Source: Candidatus Acidiferrales bacterium
GTDB taxonomy: Bacteria; Acidobacteriota; Terriglobia; Acidiferrales; UBA7541
DNA: 41,212 nt
Assembly (NCBI GenBank): GCA_031296075.1
Contig: JARLGK010000112.1
Location: 1 to 41,212, forward strand
Reading direction: 5' to 3'
Of the stretch, positions 8,601 through 17,590 are shown piece by piece. Position numbers and translations under genes: made by a program. Within the stretch, counting starts at the first letter, position 1; each line of letters starts with the position of its first letter. The notes beneath the pieces were generated by a model. The model did no database searches and was not told the origin of the DNA. It was given only the letters and a program-made list of their open reading frames with translations.

Positions 8601-11219
8601 CTAGGCGTTCGCGCCCTTGGAAGTCGCTTGATTGTGCGGCGCCGAAGTATCCCCCGCGTCGCGGCCCGGTGAAGGCGCAAATCCCGCAACTCCGGCGGCG
8701 TTTGTCGCGCGATCCCTCATCATTTCGGAAAGCCCGTCGAAAACCTTCGAACACGAATCGCGGAGAGCCTGATCGGCCGAACGCATCAGGGATTCGATCA
8801 CGTTCTGTCCATGCTCGTTGAGGCGGCGCACCGACGAAACCATCCAGGAATCGCAGGCAGCCTCCAGACGGCCCTGGTATTTTTCCACGGCTTCACCGCT
8901 CACGCGGTCCAGGCTCTCTGCCCACGCCTTGTCGTGCGCGTCGCGTTCGAGGCGATATCCATCGAGCGCCAAAGCAAATTCGGCGGCCAGCTCCCTGCGT
9001 CCCTCCGCCACATTCGCGTCGCGCTGCGAAACCATTTGTGCCTGGAAATTTTCGACCATTGCCGTGGCGCTCGAATCGAGATTGCGAACGAGCTGCTCGG
9101 TAAAGCCCTGCAGCTCCTGCTTCCGCTCTTCGACCGCGCTGTGACTCCGGCTCATAAATTGTCCGACTTCCTCGTCGGAAATGCTGCGGAGGACTTGACC
9201 GAAGGACGCTGCGGCGGCTTCCGCGGCTTCGTCGAACTGCGTGCGTGTGCGTCCGGAAATTTCGCCGGCAACGCCATCGAGTTGCTGGTGAATCTGAGTC
9301 AGGCGGCTTGTTGACTTCTCTTCAAGCCGGGCTTCGAACTGGCGCTCGGCTTCGGCGGTCTTTTCCTGGTAGCCGCTACCTGCGGTGACCAGCGCCTGCT
9401 CGACCAGCACCTGTAAGCGCGCCCGCGCCTCCTGCTGAAACCATTCCGAGGACTTGCCGATGGATTCCGCGGCGGCGTGAGAAGCGCGCACACCGCTGGC
9501 ATCCAGCTCTTCGTTCCACTTCGTCAGCGCTTTCTTCCGCGCCGCTTCAAAATCGTTGCGAAGGCTGGCGATGGTAGTCGTCATCTGCCCGACCACGTCG
9601 CGCTGGCTGTTTTCCGACACCTGGCGCAACCGCTCACGATGCAGGCGCAGGCTGTCTTCCGTCTCGATCTGGCGGGCGGCTAGTTCGCGAAGCAATTCGG
9701 GGACGCGCTCGATGCGGGGACCGAGTTTCGATTCCACTTCCGCCAGCGTTCGCTCGACGAATTGATTGCCCAGATAATCGAGCGTGGGCCCGAGGCGCTC
9801 CGGCACGCCGGACGCGGCGAGTTCGGCGCGCCGTTTCATCTCATCGGTTTGGGCTTCCAGGATGTTCTCCAGGCGGCGATGCAATTCGTTGAGCGTGTCG
9901 TGGCTCGCGGCCTCGAGTTGCGCGGAGTATTCCTTCATGCGGCCCGCCGCATGCTCGATTTCCGAAAGAGACGACCGCGCGCGCCCCACCTCGTGTTCTA
10001 GCGCCGACTTCACGCCCGAGAGCGTTTCGCGCGCTTCGGAGTACATTTGGCCAAGAGGCTGCCGTAGCTCCGCAAAACGGTCGGACATTCTTTGTTCGGC
10101 GGCGCGAAGGATCTCCTGGGACCGCCCGGACAGTTGCTCGACGAGGCGCTCGATGCTGCCATCGAGCGACGACTGCAAAAGTTCGTTCCATTGCGCCTGC
10201 GCCAGCGCCATCTCCGACTCCAACCGCTGCCGCCATTCTGATGCAGCGCTTTCGGTCGAGGCCATCGCCTCCCTCGAATGCTCCGCGGACTGTTGCTGTG
10301 TTCGCGATGCTTCCACGGCGTCCAACTGGAGACGTGCCTGGGCCATGCGGCTGGTGGATTCGAGCGCCGCCTCGGTCTCCGCTCGGAGCGCCTGAGCCTT
10401 GCCGTCCAGATCGTTGAGGAGCTCGCGGGCCTGCTGAAGGCCGCTTTCAAACTGCGACCTCAACCCGCCGAGGAATTCTTCCTGCTTCGCCGCCATTTCA
10501 GAAGAGAAGTTCCCACGCACGGACTTGTGAGTCTCCTCGAACTCTTCCATGGCCCGGCGAATCTGTTCTCCGGCGCGAGCCGACGCGGACTCCGCTGCAC
10601 GGCTTGCCTGCCGCTCGATCTCCGCGTTCCATTCACGCAGAAGCGGGCTTTCCGGCACGGCGGTCGACTCCTGATCGGTTGGGGAAGCCGGCGAAAATGG
10701 AGGAGCAGATGCAGATTCAAAGAATGGGTTCGTCATGTCGGCCGCCGCTCTCTCCATCGGACTTTCCATCGTTTCCGGAACCGCGCTTGCATCGGACTCT
10801 TCCGCAGCCCGCATGACCTGCCGCGCGGACGGTTCCACGGGCGGAAGGCTCGCGATTTCACTTATGTTCCAATCGGCGGGCGGAGCTTCGATGCCCCAGA
10901 TGTTCGCGGGGCTTTCGAGCTCCACGGCGATTTGGAAAAACTCCCGCACCGAATGAGGCCGCTGAATCCACGCGACTCGCGCGCGCAGATTGCAGCGCTG
11001 GGCTCCCTGAGGCAGCTCGAGCGTAACCCAGGTATTTTTCGGCAGGTGATGCTTCGAAGAGTACCTGCATCCATTGAGATTCAGAGCCAGCGTGGATGTG
11101 CGCTCCTCGAACGGCTGGCCCAGGAGGTCTATTCCGCGAACGATCAATGGCACAGACTTCGAGACTCGTTCGCTGCGCCGGCGCTGGGTACTTGCTTGGT
11201 TGGATTCCACGTCGTGCAC
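8601..11219 (-). CDS. PilZ domain protein with long coiled-coil region
   Basis: This large protein (about 872 residues) has an N-terminal PilZ-like domain: an arginine-rich RRRSER near residue 14 for the RxxxR motif, then LNLNGCRY near 46 in place of the usual (D/N)xSxxG. A linker follows, then roughly 650 residues of heptad-rich, Glu/Gln/Ala/Arg-rich coiled coil, almost without Pro or aromatic clusters. No membrane segment is visible. The start is uncertain. I chose GTG at 11219 because GAGG lies six bases upstream; the frame stays open to a GTG at 11300. The architecture suggests a c-di-GMP-responsive structural or scaffold protein, which is inference. It converges on the aminotransferase gene with a 31-base gap. 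Confidence 0.85.
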   Translation of the reverse strand: MHDVESNQASTQRRRSERVSKSVPLIVRGIDLLGQPFEERTSTLALNLNGCRYSSKHHLPKNTWVTLELPQGAQRCNLRARVAWIQRPHSVREFFQIAVELESPANIWGIEAPPADWNISEIASLPPVEPSARQVMRAAEESDASAVPETMESPMERAAADMTNPFFESASAPPFSPASPTDQESTAVPESPLLREWNAEIERQASRAAESASARAGEQIRRAMEEFEETHKSVRGNFSSEMAAKQEEFLGGLRSQFESGLQQARELLNDLDGKAQALRAETEAALESTSRMAQARLQLDAVEASRTQQQSAEHSREAMASTESAASEWRQRLESEMALAQAQWNELLQSSLDGSIERLVEQLSGRSQEILRAAEQRMSDRFAELRQPLGQMYSEARETLSGVKSALEHEVGRARSSLSEIEHAAGRMKEYSAQLEAASHDTLNELHRRLENILEAQTDEMKRRAELAASGVPERLGPTLDYLGNQFVERTLAEVESKLGPRIERVPELLRELAARQIETEDSLRLHRERLRQVSENSQRDVVGQMTTTIASLRNDFEAARKKALTKWNEELDASGVRASHAAAESIGKSSEWFQQEARARLQVLVEQALVTAGSGYQEKTAEAERQFEARLEEKSTSRLTQIHQQLDGVAGEISGRTRTQFDEAAEAAAASFGQVLRSISDEEVGQFMSRSHSAVEERKQELQGFTEQLVRNLDSSATAMVENFQAQMVSQRDANVAEGRRELAAEFALALDGYRLERDAHDKAWAESLDRVSGEAVEKYQGRLEAACDSWMVSSVRRLNEHGQNVIESLMRSADQALRDSCSKVFDGLSEMMRDRATNAAGVAGFAPSPGRDAGDTSAPHNQATSKGANA

Positions 11220-11376
11220 CACAATCCTCGGAGCTATCTGCGAGAGAATAGCACTCTCGTGCGTTCGGGTCGAGAGGTGAGACGACCCGGGCAAAAACAC
11301 GAAAACCCAAAATACAAAAGACTACCGGCGTTACGAATAAAACGGCGGACGATCGCCCCGCCCGCAACGCGGATTG

Positions 11377-12543
11377 CTACTTCTTCTTCTTTGGCCTCAA
11401 GCCCACGCTCATGGCGTCGCCACCGGCCATCGCGGTCAACGCATCAAGGCTCTGTTTGGCCTGCGCGGCATACGGCCCATTCGGATCGAGATCGATGCAC
11501 TTCTGATAGGCATCAGTCGTGCCGGGCGGGATGTCGTACGTCATCTTTTCGCCTTGCTGGTTCGGCGTGATCAATCCGGTGTAGGCGCTCCCGAGCAAGA
11601 ACCACGCCTGCGCGTCTTTCGCGTTTAGTTGGGTGGCCTTCAGCAAGACCGGAGCCGCGTCCTTGAAGTCGCCTTTGTTGCTGAGGACGATCCCCAGATT
11701 CTTCCAGCAAACCGTTGCCAACCCAGGGTTCGGATCGAGCGCTGCCGCCTTGTCGCAATCCGCGCTGGCATCGGCGATCTTCTGTTGAGCGATTTTCGGA
11801 TCGGTCTGCGCGACCGCAACATTCGCCAGCGCCGTGCTCTGGCTCTGGTAGAAACTCGCGTTGGGTTGCAGATCGATTGCTTTCTGATACGCATCGGCGG
11901 CTTCTTCCGGCTGCCCCGCGCGATCGTAGGCCTGCCCGAGGTTCGACCACACGACCGCATGGTTCTTCACGTCCTTCGGCTGGACTCCCTGCTCCGCCAG
12001 CTGCATTTCCGCGACGGCGGTCTTGCTATCCGCCGCGAGCTTGTCCTGGATTGGCCCCCTCTGATCGGCGGGCGTGGCGTTCAGCGTCTTGTGAGCCGCG
12101 TCCCAATCGTCCAGCGCCGCACGCCCGGCAAGGAAATGCGTTTGCATGTCCTTGAATTTACTCGCCTGGTCTTGCTGCGCCTTCTGCTGTTCCGGGGTGG
12201 GCGCGCCTTGCTTCGCGGCAATCTCCTTGAGATTGATGGTGATGTCCGTCTCATCGCCGGAGATCTGATGCGGTTCCGTAAAATTCAAACCGTCCGCCTG
12301 GCTGGTGAGGGTAAACGTGTACACGCCGGAGGCCAATCCGATCTGCGTGAATTTTCCGTCTTTGTCGGTCTTGAGTGTGAACGTGCGTCCATTGTCGCTC
12401 TTAATAACCACCGTGATACCCGGCCAAGGCTTTCCTTCCCGATCCATCACCTGGCCAACGACGCGCGAGTTCTGCGCGGCGGCAATCGTCGCGCAGGCAA
12501 GAACCGCGGTAAGCGTTATCAAGGCACGAGTGAGTCGCTTCAT
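11377..12543 (-). CDS. secreted protein with carboxypeptidase-regulatory-like domain and TPR repeats
   Basis: The 388-residue product has a signal peptide (MKRLTRALITLTAVLACATIAAA). A beta-sandwich carboxypeptidase-regulatory-like domain follows (about 24-100: VVGQVMDREGKPWPGITV, FTLKTDKDGKF). After a helical linker come several TPR units (about 190-340), for example AVVWSNLGQAYDRAGQPEEAADAYQKAIDLQPN. It ends in a lysine run. The ATG at 12543 has a run of G residues as ribosome site seven bases upstream; in-frame codons further up are not needed. It probably acts outside the inner membrane as a protein-interaction module. A housekeeping role cannot be named. Confidence 0.88.
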   Translation of the reverse strand: MKRLTRALITLTAVLACATIAAAQNSRVVGQVMDREGKPWPGITVVIKSDNGRTFTLKTDKDGKFTQIGLASGVYTFTLTSQADGLNFTEPHQISGDETDITINLKEIAAKQGAPTPEQQKAQQDQASKFKDMQTHFLAGRAALDDWDAAHKTLNATPADQRGPIQDKLAADSKTAVAEMQLAEQGVQPKDVKNHAVVWSNLGQAYDRAGQPEEAADAYQKAIDLQPNASFYQSQSTALANVAVAQTDPKIAQQKIADASADCDKAAALDPNPGLATVCWKNLGIVLSNKGDFKDAAPVLLKATQLNAKDAQAWFLLGSAYTGLITPNQQGEKMTYDIPPGTTDAYQKCIDLDPNGPYAAQAKQSLDALTAMAGGDAMSVGLRPKKKK

Positions 12544-12586
12544 GTTTGAATCCCCCCAAGGTAGCTGCAGAATCCCCTCGCGCCTA

Positions 12587-13282
12587 TTATCGCGCAATTC
12601 GAGCCCGATAGGCGATAGGGTCGCGGAGCCCCGCCTCCTCAAATGCCCGCAACCGCAGGCGGCAACTATCGCACGTGCCGCACGCCTCGTCATCAAATTG
12701 ATAGCAGGACCACGTGCGGTCCAGCGGCGCACCGAGTTCCGCCCCGCGCCGGACAATTTCGCTTTTCTTCATGCCGATCACCGGCGTCGCAATCTCAATA
12801 TGCGTTTCCGGGCGCGTTCCTTCCCGAATCAGCGCCTCGAACGCCCGATAATACTCCGGCCGGCAATCGGGATAGCCCGAGCTATCTTCGGCCACCGCCC
12901 CGACGAAAATGGCCGTCGCGCCGATTACCTCCGCCCAGCTGACCGCCGCGGAAAGAAAATGCGCATTGCGGAACGGAACGTAGGTGACCGGAATCCCCGC
13001 GTGCGGCGCCAGCGCTGCGCCCGATTCGGGCACGGCGATGCGCTCGTCGGTTAACGCGGAGCCGCCGATCTGCGCGAACGCGTCGAAGCGGACCACTAGC
13101 CTTTCGCGCACGCCGTAGAAATCTGCAATTTCCTCGAATGCCCGCCGCTCGCGCCGCTCCGTCCGCTGGCCGTAGCTCGCGTGCAGCAGCGCCAGACGGT
13201 GCGTCTGGTTCGCGATCGCCGTGGTGACGCAGGAATCCATCCCTCCGCTCAGCAGCAACACCGCTTTGGGTTTTTCCGCCAT
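12587..13282 (-). CDS. queC: 7-cyano-7-deazaguanine synthase QueC
   Basis: QueC converts 7-carboxy-7-deazaguanine to preQ0 using ammonia and ATP. The 231-residue protein has the PP-loop SGGMDS at residues 12-17 and the four-cysteine zinc site near the C-terminus (WSC, then EACGTCDSC around 192-207). Length and both motifs fit the family. It starts nine bases after the queE stop codon, so it is the last gene of a queD-queE-queC cluster. A QueF reductase gene, needed to take preQ0 on to preQ1, is not in the window. Confidence 0.96.
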   Translation of the reverse strand: MAEKPKAVLLLSGGMDSCVTTAIANQTHRLALLHASYGQRTERRERRAFEEIADFYGVRERLVVRFDAFAQIGGSALTDERIAVPESGAALAPHAGIPVTYVPFRNAHFLSAAVSWAEVIGATAIFVGAVAEDSSGYPDCRPEYYRAFEALIREGTRPETHIEIATPVIGMKKSEIVRRGAELGAPLDRTWSCYQFDDEACGTCDSCRLRLRAFEEAGLRDPIAYRARIAR

Positions 13283-13291
13283 CGCCTGCGC

Positions 13292-13969
13292 TTAAACCCC
13301 CTTCGTCGCCGGGTCCCAAATGAATTTGTGCAACTGAAGACCCAGCCGCACCCGCAATCCATCCGCCAGAATCCATTCCGTGAGTTCCCGCGCGTTCAAT
13401 CCGGGCCAGCTTCCCGCCGGGTCCGCAAACGCGGGAGAAAACAGAACTTGATGGACGCGCTCGGCGAGCCGGTGGCGCGCCGTGAAATCGCGCGCGAAAT
13501 CATAATCCCGGCGGCTGGCAATCACAAACTTGATTTCATCATTGCCGCCGACCGCTTCGAGATTTGCCGCGTCAAAGGTTTCAGGCTCGCCCGAGTCCGG
13601 GCACTTCACGTCCACGATCTTGATGACCTCGCGGGGCAGCACGCCGACGAACCGTTCGCCGCTCGTCTCGATCATTACCGTATAGCCTGCGGCGAGGAGC
13701 TTTTCGGCCAGCTCCGGCGTTTCCGGCTGCAGCAGCGGTTCGCCGCCCGTGATCTCGACAAGCGAAACGCGCCCGGCGCCATTTCCGGCGAGCGCGCTTA
13801 CCTGCGCGAGCACCTCATCCACGCTGTACTTTGTGCCTCCGTGAAACGCGTACGCCGTGTCGCACCACGTGCAGCGCAGATTGCAGCCCGTCAGACGCAC
13901 GAATATGCACGGCAATCCCGCGCGGGTGCCTTCCCCCTGAATGGACTTGAATATTTCTGTGATCTGCAT
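13292..13969 (-). CDS. queE: 7-carboxy-7-deazaguanine synthase QueE (radical SAM)
   Basis: QueE is the radical SAM enzyme that rearranges 6-carboxy-tetrahydropterin to 7-carboxy-7-deazaguanine. The 225-residue protein opens with the diagnostic ITEIFKSIQGEGTRAGLPCIFVR segment. It has the iron-sulfur CxxxCxxC cluster motif CNLRCTWC near residues 29-36 and the GGEPLLQ substrate/SAM segment near 76. I chose the ATG at 13969 because it gives the family N-terminus; the frame stays open upstream. It lies between queD and queC in pathway order on the minus strand. The 165-base gap to queD carries a palindromic repeat. Confidence 0.95.
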   Translation of the reverse strand: MQITEIFKSIQGEGTRAGLPCIFVRLTGCNLRCTWCDTAYAFHGGTKYSVDEVLAQVSALAGNGAGRVSLVEITGGEPLLQPETPELAEKLLAAGYTVMIETSGERFVGVLPREVIKIVDVKCPDSGEPETFDAANLEAVGGNDEIKFVIASRRDYDFARDFTARHRLAERVHQVLFSPAFADPAGSWPGLNARELTEWILADGLRVRLGLQLHKFIWDPATKGV

Positions 13970-14002
13970 ACTCTTCAGCCGCGGAGCGGCGGGCGTAATT
14001 AG

Positions 14003-14031
14003 CCCGGCACGGAACGCAGCGCAGTGCCGGG
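14003..14031. repeat. palindromic intergenic repeat (REP-like)
   Basis: An 8-bp perfect stem CCCGGCAC/GTGCCGGG (14003-14010 with 14024-14031) encloses a 13-base loop. It is followed by a second small dyad GTCCC GGA GGGAC near 14058. It lies between queD and queE. It resembles the other GC-rich palindromes scattered through gaps of this window and could act as a weak terminator or RNA-stability element. Confidence 0.6.
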
Positions 14032-14134
14032 AACGAAACCAAAGCGATCCGGGTGTCCCGGAGGGACGATTGAGACTTGAGGCGTCGCTTGCACAGCCCT
14101 CACGCAAATTCCTCAGCCTGGCGAGTCCTCCGTC

Positions 14135-14509
14135 CTACGCGCGATACGTCGCCGCGCTCGTTTCCGTTTCCCAAACCGTGACGCTGGCGATTCCCGCAGC
14201 GTTGGGAGCCTGTGGAAGCTCCTTGGCCGTCCGGTCGTAAATATGCCGCGCGATGTTTTCCGCCGACGGGTTCAGCGTGTCGAACGGCACAAGCTCATTC
14301 AGGTACTTGTGATCGAGCGACCGGATCACTTCCTGGATCACGCGCTTCAGGTGGACGAAATCGTAGAGCAGCCCTGTCGAGTCGAGTTCCTTGCCGGCGA
14401 GAACCACGCGCACCTTGTAATTATGGCCGTGCAAATCCTCGCATTTTCCGTGGTAATTGCGCAGGTTGTGGGCCGCGGCAAATGTTTCATCAACGCTGAT
14501 TTCGTACAT
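14135..14509 (-). CDS. queD: 6-carboxy-5,6,7,8-tetrahydropterin synthase QueD
   Basis: QueD makes 6-carboxy-tetrahydropterin from dihydroneopterin triphosphate, an early step of 7-deazaguanine synthesis. The 124-residue protein has the zinc-binding histidines (AAAH near residue 14 and LHGHNY near 27-32), the catalytic cysteine in KCEDLHGH near 23, the FVHLK segment near 51, and a late glutamate in WETETS near 115. The length matches the family. It is the first gene of queD-queE-queC. The dinG-like helicase gene is immediately upstream (27 bases), so transcription may begin further up. Confidence 0.95.
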   Translation of the reverse strand: MYEISVDETFAAAHNLRNYHGKCEDLHGHNYKVRVVLAGKELDSTGLLYDFVHLKRVIQEVIRSLDHKYLNELVPFDTLNPSAENIARHIYDRTAKELPQAPNAAGIASVTVWETETSAATYRA

Positions 14510-14535
14510 GGGCTGTCCTTTGGAGCGAAACCGCG

Positions 14536-16494
14536 CTATTCCGGTCGGTCTTCCATGAAACGCGCGACTTCCGCGAGATCCTGCGTGGTTGTGTACTCGG
14601 GCAGGGACTCGAGAAAAATCTTACCATAGTGCATGCGCCGGATGCGGTTATCGAGAATGGAGAGAATGCCGCGGTCGGTCTTCGACCGAATCAGCCGGCC
14701 GAAACCCTGCTTCAGGGCCAGCACCGCCTCGGGGACCTGATATTCGGCGAAAGCGTTGCGACCGTCTTCTTGGAGGGCGCGCACCCGGGCCGCGACGATC
14801 GGATCGCTCGGCACCGCGAATGGCAACTTATCAATGATGACGCAGGAAAGCTGCGCACCCGGCACGTCCACGCCCTGCCAGAAACTCGACGTGGCGAAGA
14901 GCACCGCGTGGGGCGTGGTGCGAAACCGGTCGAGCAGAATCGAACGCGGCGCGGTCCCCTGCAACAGGAAAGGAAACTTCAGCCGTCCCGAGACGCGCTC
15001 GTAGAGATCTTTCATCTGCGCGTAGCTCGTGAAAAGGCAAAAAGCGCGGCCTTGCGAAATTTCGAGCAGGCGCGTGATTTCATCCGCGGCGCTGGCGGCA
15101 AATGACGGATGTCGCAGGTCCGGCAGTGACGGCGGCATGTAGAGCAGCGCCTGCGTGGGGTAATCGAACTCCTGCGGCAGCACGTTCTCGTTCGCCGGCA
15201 GCACGCCGAGACGCTGCTTTAGATAATCGAATTTCCCGCCAACCGCGAGTGTCGCCGACGTGAGGATGACCGTGTCGAACTGGTCGAAGAGCTTTTCGCG
15301 CAGGATTTCGCTCACGTCAATGGGTGTCGCCGCGAGAAAAACACCGCGGCCGCGGCGTTCGTACCAGTAGACGTAGCCCTTTTCGTCGCTTTCGAGCAGG
15401 AACGACAGCTCGCGGCGCATTTCGGCGGCGCGGCGAGCCATGGCCACCACCTCTTCGGGCTTCGGAGTCAGAGCCGAAAGCTCGGCCTCAATCCGCTTGA
15501 TAGCAGAAGATAGCTCGTCATATTCCTCGCGATTCTGATCGAGGAATGCGCTTCGTTCCGCAGGCCCGAACGAGTAGCGCCCCTCACGCTCCGGAAAGCG
15601 CTCGAAGAAACCGCGGGCGCGTTCGCGCATCCGCGCCAGTTGACGCCGCAGCGGAACCGCCTCGATTTGCAGCACCCGCATCATGTTCTCAGCGTCGCGT
15701 CCGAGCTCCTCGAAGCGGTAGCTTGAAAGCTGCCGGCCGAAATAGTCGCTGGCGACGTCCTCGATCTCGTGCGCCTCGTCGAACACCACCGCCGAATATT
15801 CCGGAATGATCGATCCGAAATCGTCCTCGCGAAGGGCGAGGTCGGCGAAAAAAAGATGGTGATTCACGATGATCAGGTCCGCTTCCTGCGCGCGCTGATG
15901 CATCGCGGTGATAAAGCAGCTCTGGTATTCGGGGCACTTCTTGCCGGTGCAAAGATCGCTGCGTGCGTCGATGCGATTCCACAGCTCGGCGTCGTCGGGG
16001 AGGAACGTCAGCTCGTTGCGGTCGCCCGTTTCCGTCAATTTTTCCCAGTCGCGGATCTGCGAGAACCAGTCAATCTCGTCAATTCCCTTCAAGACTGGCT
16101 GGCCCTCCATCTGATGCACTTTTTGGCGGCAGAGGAAATTCGCGCGACCCTTCATCAGGGCGGCCTTCAGATTCGGCGCGAAGTGTTTTTGCAGGAAGGG
16201 CACGTCCTTCTGGAAAAGCTGCTCCTGGAGTGATTTGGTCGCGGTCGAAATGACCACGCGGCGGCCGCTGCGAATCGCGGGAATCAGGTACGCGAGCGTC
16301 TTGCCGGTGCCCGTGCCGGCTTCGATGACCACGTGCTGGTGCTTCGCGAAAGCGTCGTCCGCGATTTTCGCCATCGCCAGCTGCGACGGCCGGAATTCAT
16401 ACCCGGGATGGCGCTTTTCGAGCAGCCCTCCCGGGCCAAAGATTCCATCGACGGTGATTTCCTCGGCTTTGGCAGTGGCAGCTTTTTTCGGCAT
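14536..16494 (-). CDS. dinG: DinG/XPD-type ATP-dependent DNA helicase
   Basis: The 652-residue protein is a superfamily 2 helicase of the DinG/YoaA/XPD type. It has Walker A EAGTGTGKT near residue 57, four cysteines between motifs Ia and II (FLCRQK, then DLCTGKKCPEYQSC) that would hold a 4Fe-4S cluster, and the DEAH box near 237. Late motifs include ATSSFWQGVDVPG and QGFGRLIRS. Family members unwind DNA 5' to 3' during repair of R-loops and stalled forks. The start at 16494 places a Lys/Ala-rich tail before the first domain. The naming as dinG is by family; YoaA is an equally close alternative. Confidence 0.93.
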   Translation of the reverse strand: MPKKAATAKAEEITVDGIFGPGGLLEKRHPGYEFRPSQLAMAKIADDAFAKHQHVVIEAGTGTGKTLAYLIPAIRSGRRVVISTATKSLQEQLFQKDVPFLQKHFAPNLKAALMKGRANFLCRQKVHQMEGQPVLKGIDEIDWFSQIRDWEKLTETGDRNELTFLPDDAELWNRIDARSDLCTGKKCPEYQSCFITAMHQRAQEADLIIVNHHLFFADLALREDDFGSIIPEYSAVVFDEAHEIEDVASDYFGRQLSSYRFEELGRDAENMMRVLQIEAVPLRRQLARMRERARGFFERFPEREGRYSFGPAERSAFLDQNREEYDELSSAIKRIEAELSALTPKPEEVVAMARRAAEMRRELSFLLESDEKGYVYWYERRGRGVFLAATPIDVSEILREKLFDQFDTVILTSATLAVGGKFDYLKQRLGVLPANENVLPQEFDYPTQALLYMPPSLPDLRHPSFAASAADEITRLLEISQGRAFCLFTSYAQMKDLYERVSGRLKFPFLLQGTAPRSILLDRFRTTPHAVLFATSSFWQGVDVPGAQLSCVIIDKLPFAVPSDPIVAARVRALQEDGRNAFAEYQVPEAVLALKQGFGRLIRSKTDRGILSILDNRIRRMHYGKIFLESLPEYTTTQDLAEVARFMEDRPE

Positions 16495-16506
16495 AGGTTT
16501 CGTCAG

Positions 16507-16550
16507 GGCACGACTTCTTGCCCTGAGTGAAGCCGAAGGGCAGTCGTGCC
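16507..16550. repeat. nested inverted repeat upstream of dinG
   Basis: The outer arms GGCACGACT/AGTCGTGCC (16507-16515 with 16542-16550) and inner arms TGCCCT/AGGGCA (16519-16524 with 16537-16542) form a long interrupted hairpin. It begins 12 bases upstream of the helicase start codon. It is either an intergenic repeat or a leader structure. Confidence 0.6.
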
Positions 16551-16665
16551 GCAATCGTCGCAAGATTGGTGCGGCATTGGCCGCTCAGGAACGAAAACTA
16601 AAATAACACACTGCGCAAAGGGATGCCCGCGGCCAAACCGCCTGCGCTCGGCCTTGCTGTAGGCC

Positions 16666-16721
16666 GTAGGGGCGTAGCACCGCTACGCCCGGCGTAAGTG
16701 CTTGGCGAAATCGCGCCATTT
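16666..16721. repeat. 56-nt REP-like repeat, copy A
   Basis: The first 28 bases are identical to 18672-18699 and contain the hairpin GGCGTAGC-ACC-GCTACGCC. The next 28 bases are clearly similar to 18700-18727, sharing TGCTTGGC, CGCGC and ATTT. Both copies lie in gaps, in the same orientation, about 2 kb apart. Confidence 0.8.
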
Positions 16722-16750
16722 AGGGCCGTGCGGTTAGGTTTCAACGTGGC

Positions 16751-16768
16751 GCCGGGCTTCAGCCCGGC
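16751..16768. repeat. short perfect palindrome
   Basis: GCCGGGCT-TC-AGCCCGGC is an 8-bp stem with a two-base centre. It shares the TTCA centre with the palindrome at 18074-18093. It is one of a set of hairpins in the gaps of this region. Confidence 0.6.
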
Positions 16769-16799
16769 AGCCTTTGCATTCGGTTTTGCCGGTCTCGCC

Positions 16800-17561
16800 T
16801 CACCGCCGCGCCGCCTCAGCCAAACTCTTCGCCCAGTGCGAAAGATGCTCGAGCGACGGCGAGTGCGTATGATCCACTTCGAGCGGCGTGATGGAAATGG
16901 CCCCGTCGCGAATCGCGGCGTGATCGGTGTCGGGCTCGATTCCTTCTGTGAACTGCTGCTCGCTCAGCCAGAAATACCGCCGGCCGCGCGGATCGGTTCC
17001 CGGCTGCAGCACATTGCGGGTGATCTTCGACGACTGGCGCGTGATGCGCACCGCGCCGTTCCAATCCTGGGGAACGTTTACGTTCAGCATCACGCCGGCG
17101 GGCAATCCCTCGCGCAGCACCAGCGGCGCAAGGCAGCGCGTGAAATACGCCGCGGGCTCGAAATCGAATTCCCTGCCGCGGTATGCCACCGAAACCGCGA
17201 TCGCCGGCGCGCGATTGATGGCGGCTTCCATGGCCGCGCCCACCGTGCCGGAGTAATAGATGTTCTCGCCCATATTGCCGCCGCGGTTGATCCCGGAGAT
17301 GACCAGATCGGGCTTTTCCGTGAGCAGCGTGTGGAACGCCACAATCATCGCGTCGGCCGGAGTGCCTTCGATCGAATACTCGCGCTCGGCGATCTGGTCG
17401 CAATAGATCGGCTGGCGCAGCGTCAGCGACTGCGCCGCCGCGCTGCGCTCGCGCGAAGGCGCGACCACGGTGATCGTTCCCAGGCCCTTCAGTCCTTCGA
17501 CCAGCGCGCGCAGGCCCGCCGCGTGAATCCCGTCGTCATTGGTGATCAGAATATTCGGCAT
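16800..17561 (-). CDS. surE: 5'/3'-nucleotidase SurE
   Basis: SurE removes phosphate from nucleoside 5'- and 3'-monophosphates and is a stress-survival enzyme. The 253-residue protein has the metal-binding aspartates ILITNDDG at residues 9-10, the active-site serine in APSRERSAAAQ at 40, and the asparagine in SGINRGGN near 97. The central segment YSGTVGAAMEA is also conserved. The ATG at 17561 gives the canonical MPNILITNDDG start. The downstream gap contains palindromic repeats. Confidence 0.97.
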   Translation of the reverse strand: MPNILITNDDGIHAAGLRALVEGLKGLGTITVVAPSRERSAAAQSLTLRQPIYCDQIAEREYSIEGTPADAMIVAFHTLLTEKPDLVISGINRGGNMGENIYYSGTVGAAMEAAINRAPAIAVSVAYRGREFDFEPAAYFTRCLAPLVLREGLPAGVMLNVNVPQDWNGAVRITRQSSKITRNVLQPGTDPRGRRYFWLSEQQFTEGIEPDTDHAAIRDGAISITPLEVDHTHSPSLEHLSHWAKSLAEAARR

Positions 17562-17590
17562 GAAAGTGTCAGTCCCAAAGCTGGCGCGAC

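Larger units (their letters stand above)
16495..16799. other. intergenic region rich in palindromes
   Basis: This gap between surE and the helicase gene has no supported gene. It contains at least three GC-rich dyads: 16507-16550, 16666-16693 and 16751-16768. The second belongs to a 56-nt repeat with another copy at 18672-18727. A further short CGGCC/GGCCG pair lies at about 16649-16666. Confidence 0.6.

Noticed and set aside
10278-11570. A 430-codon plus-strand frame
   Set aside because: It is antisense to the PilZ/coiled-coil gene; composition is Arg/Leu/His-rich and it crosses into the next gene.
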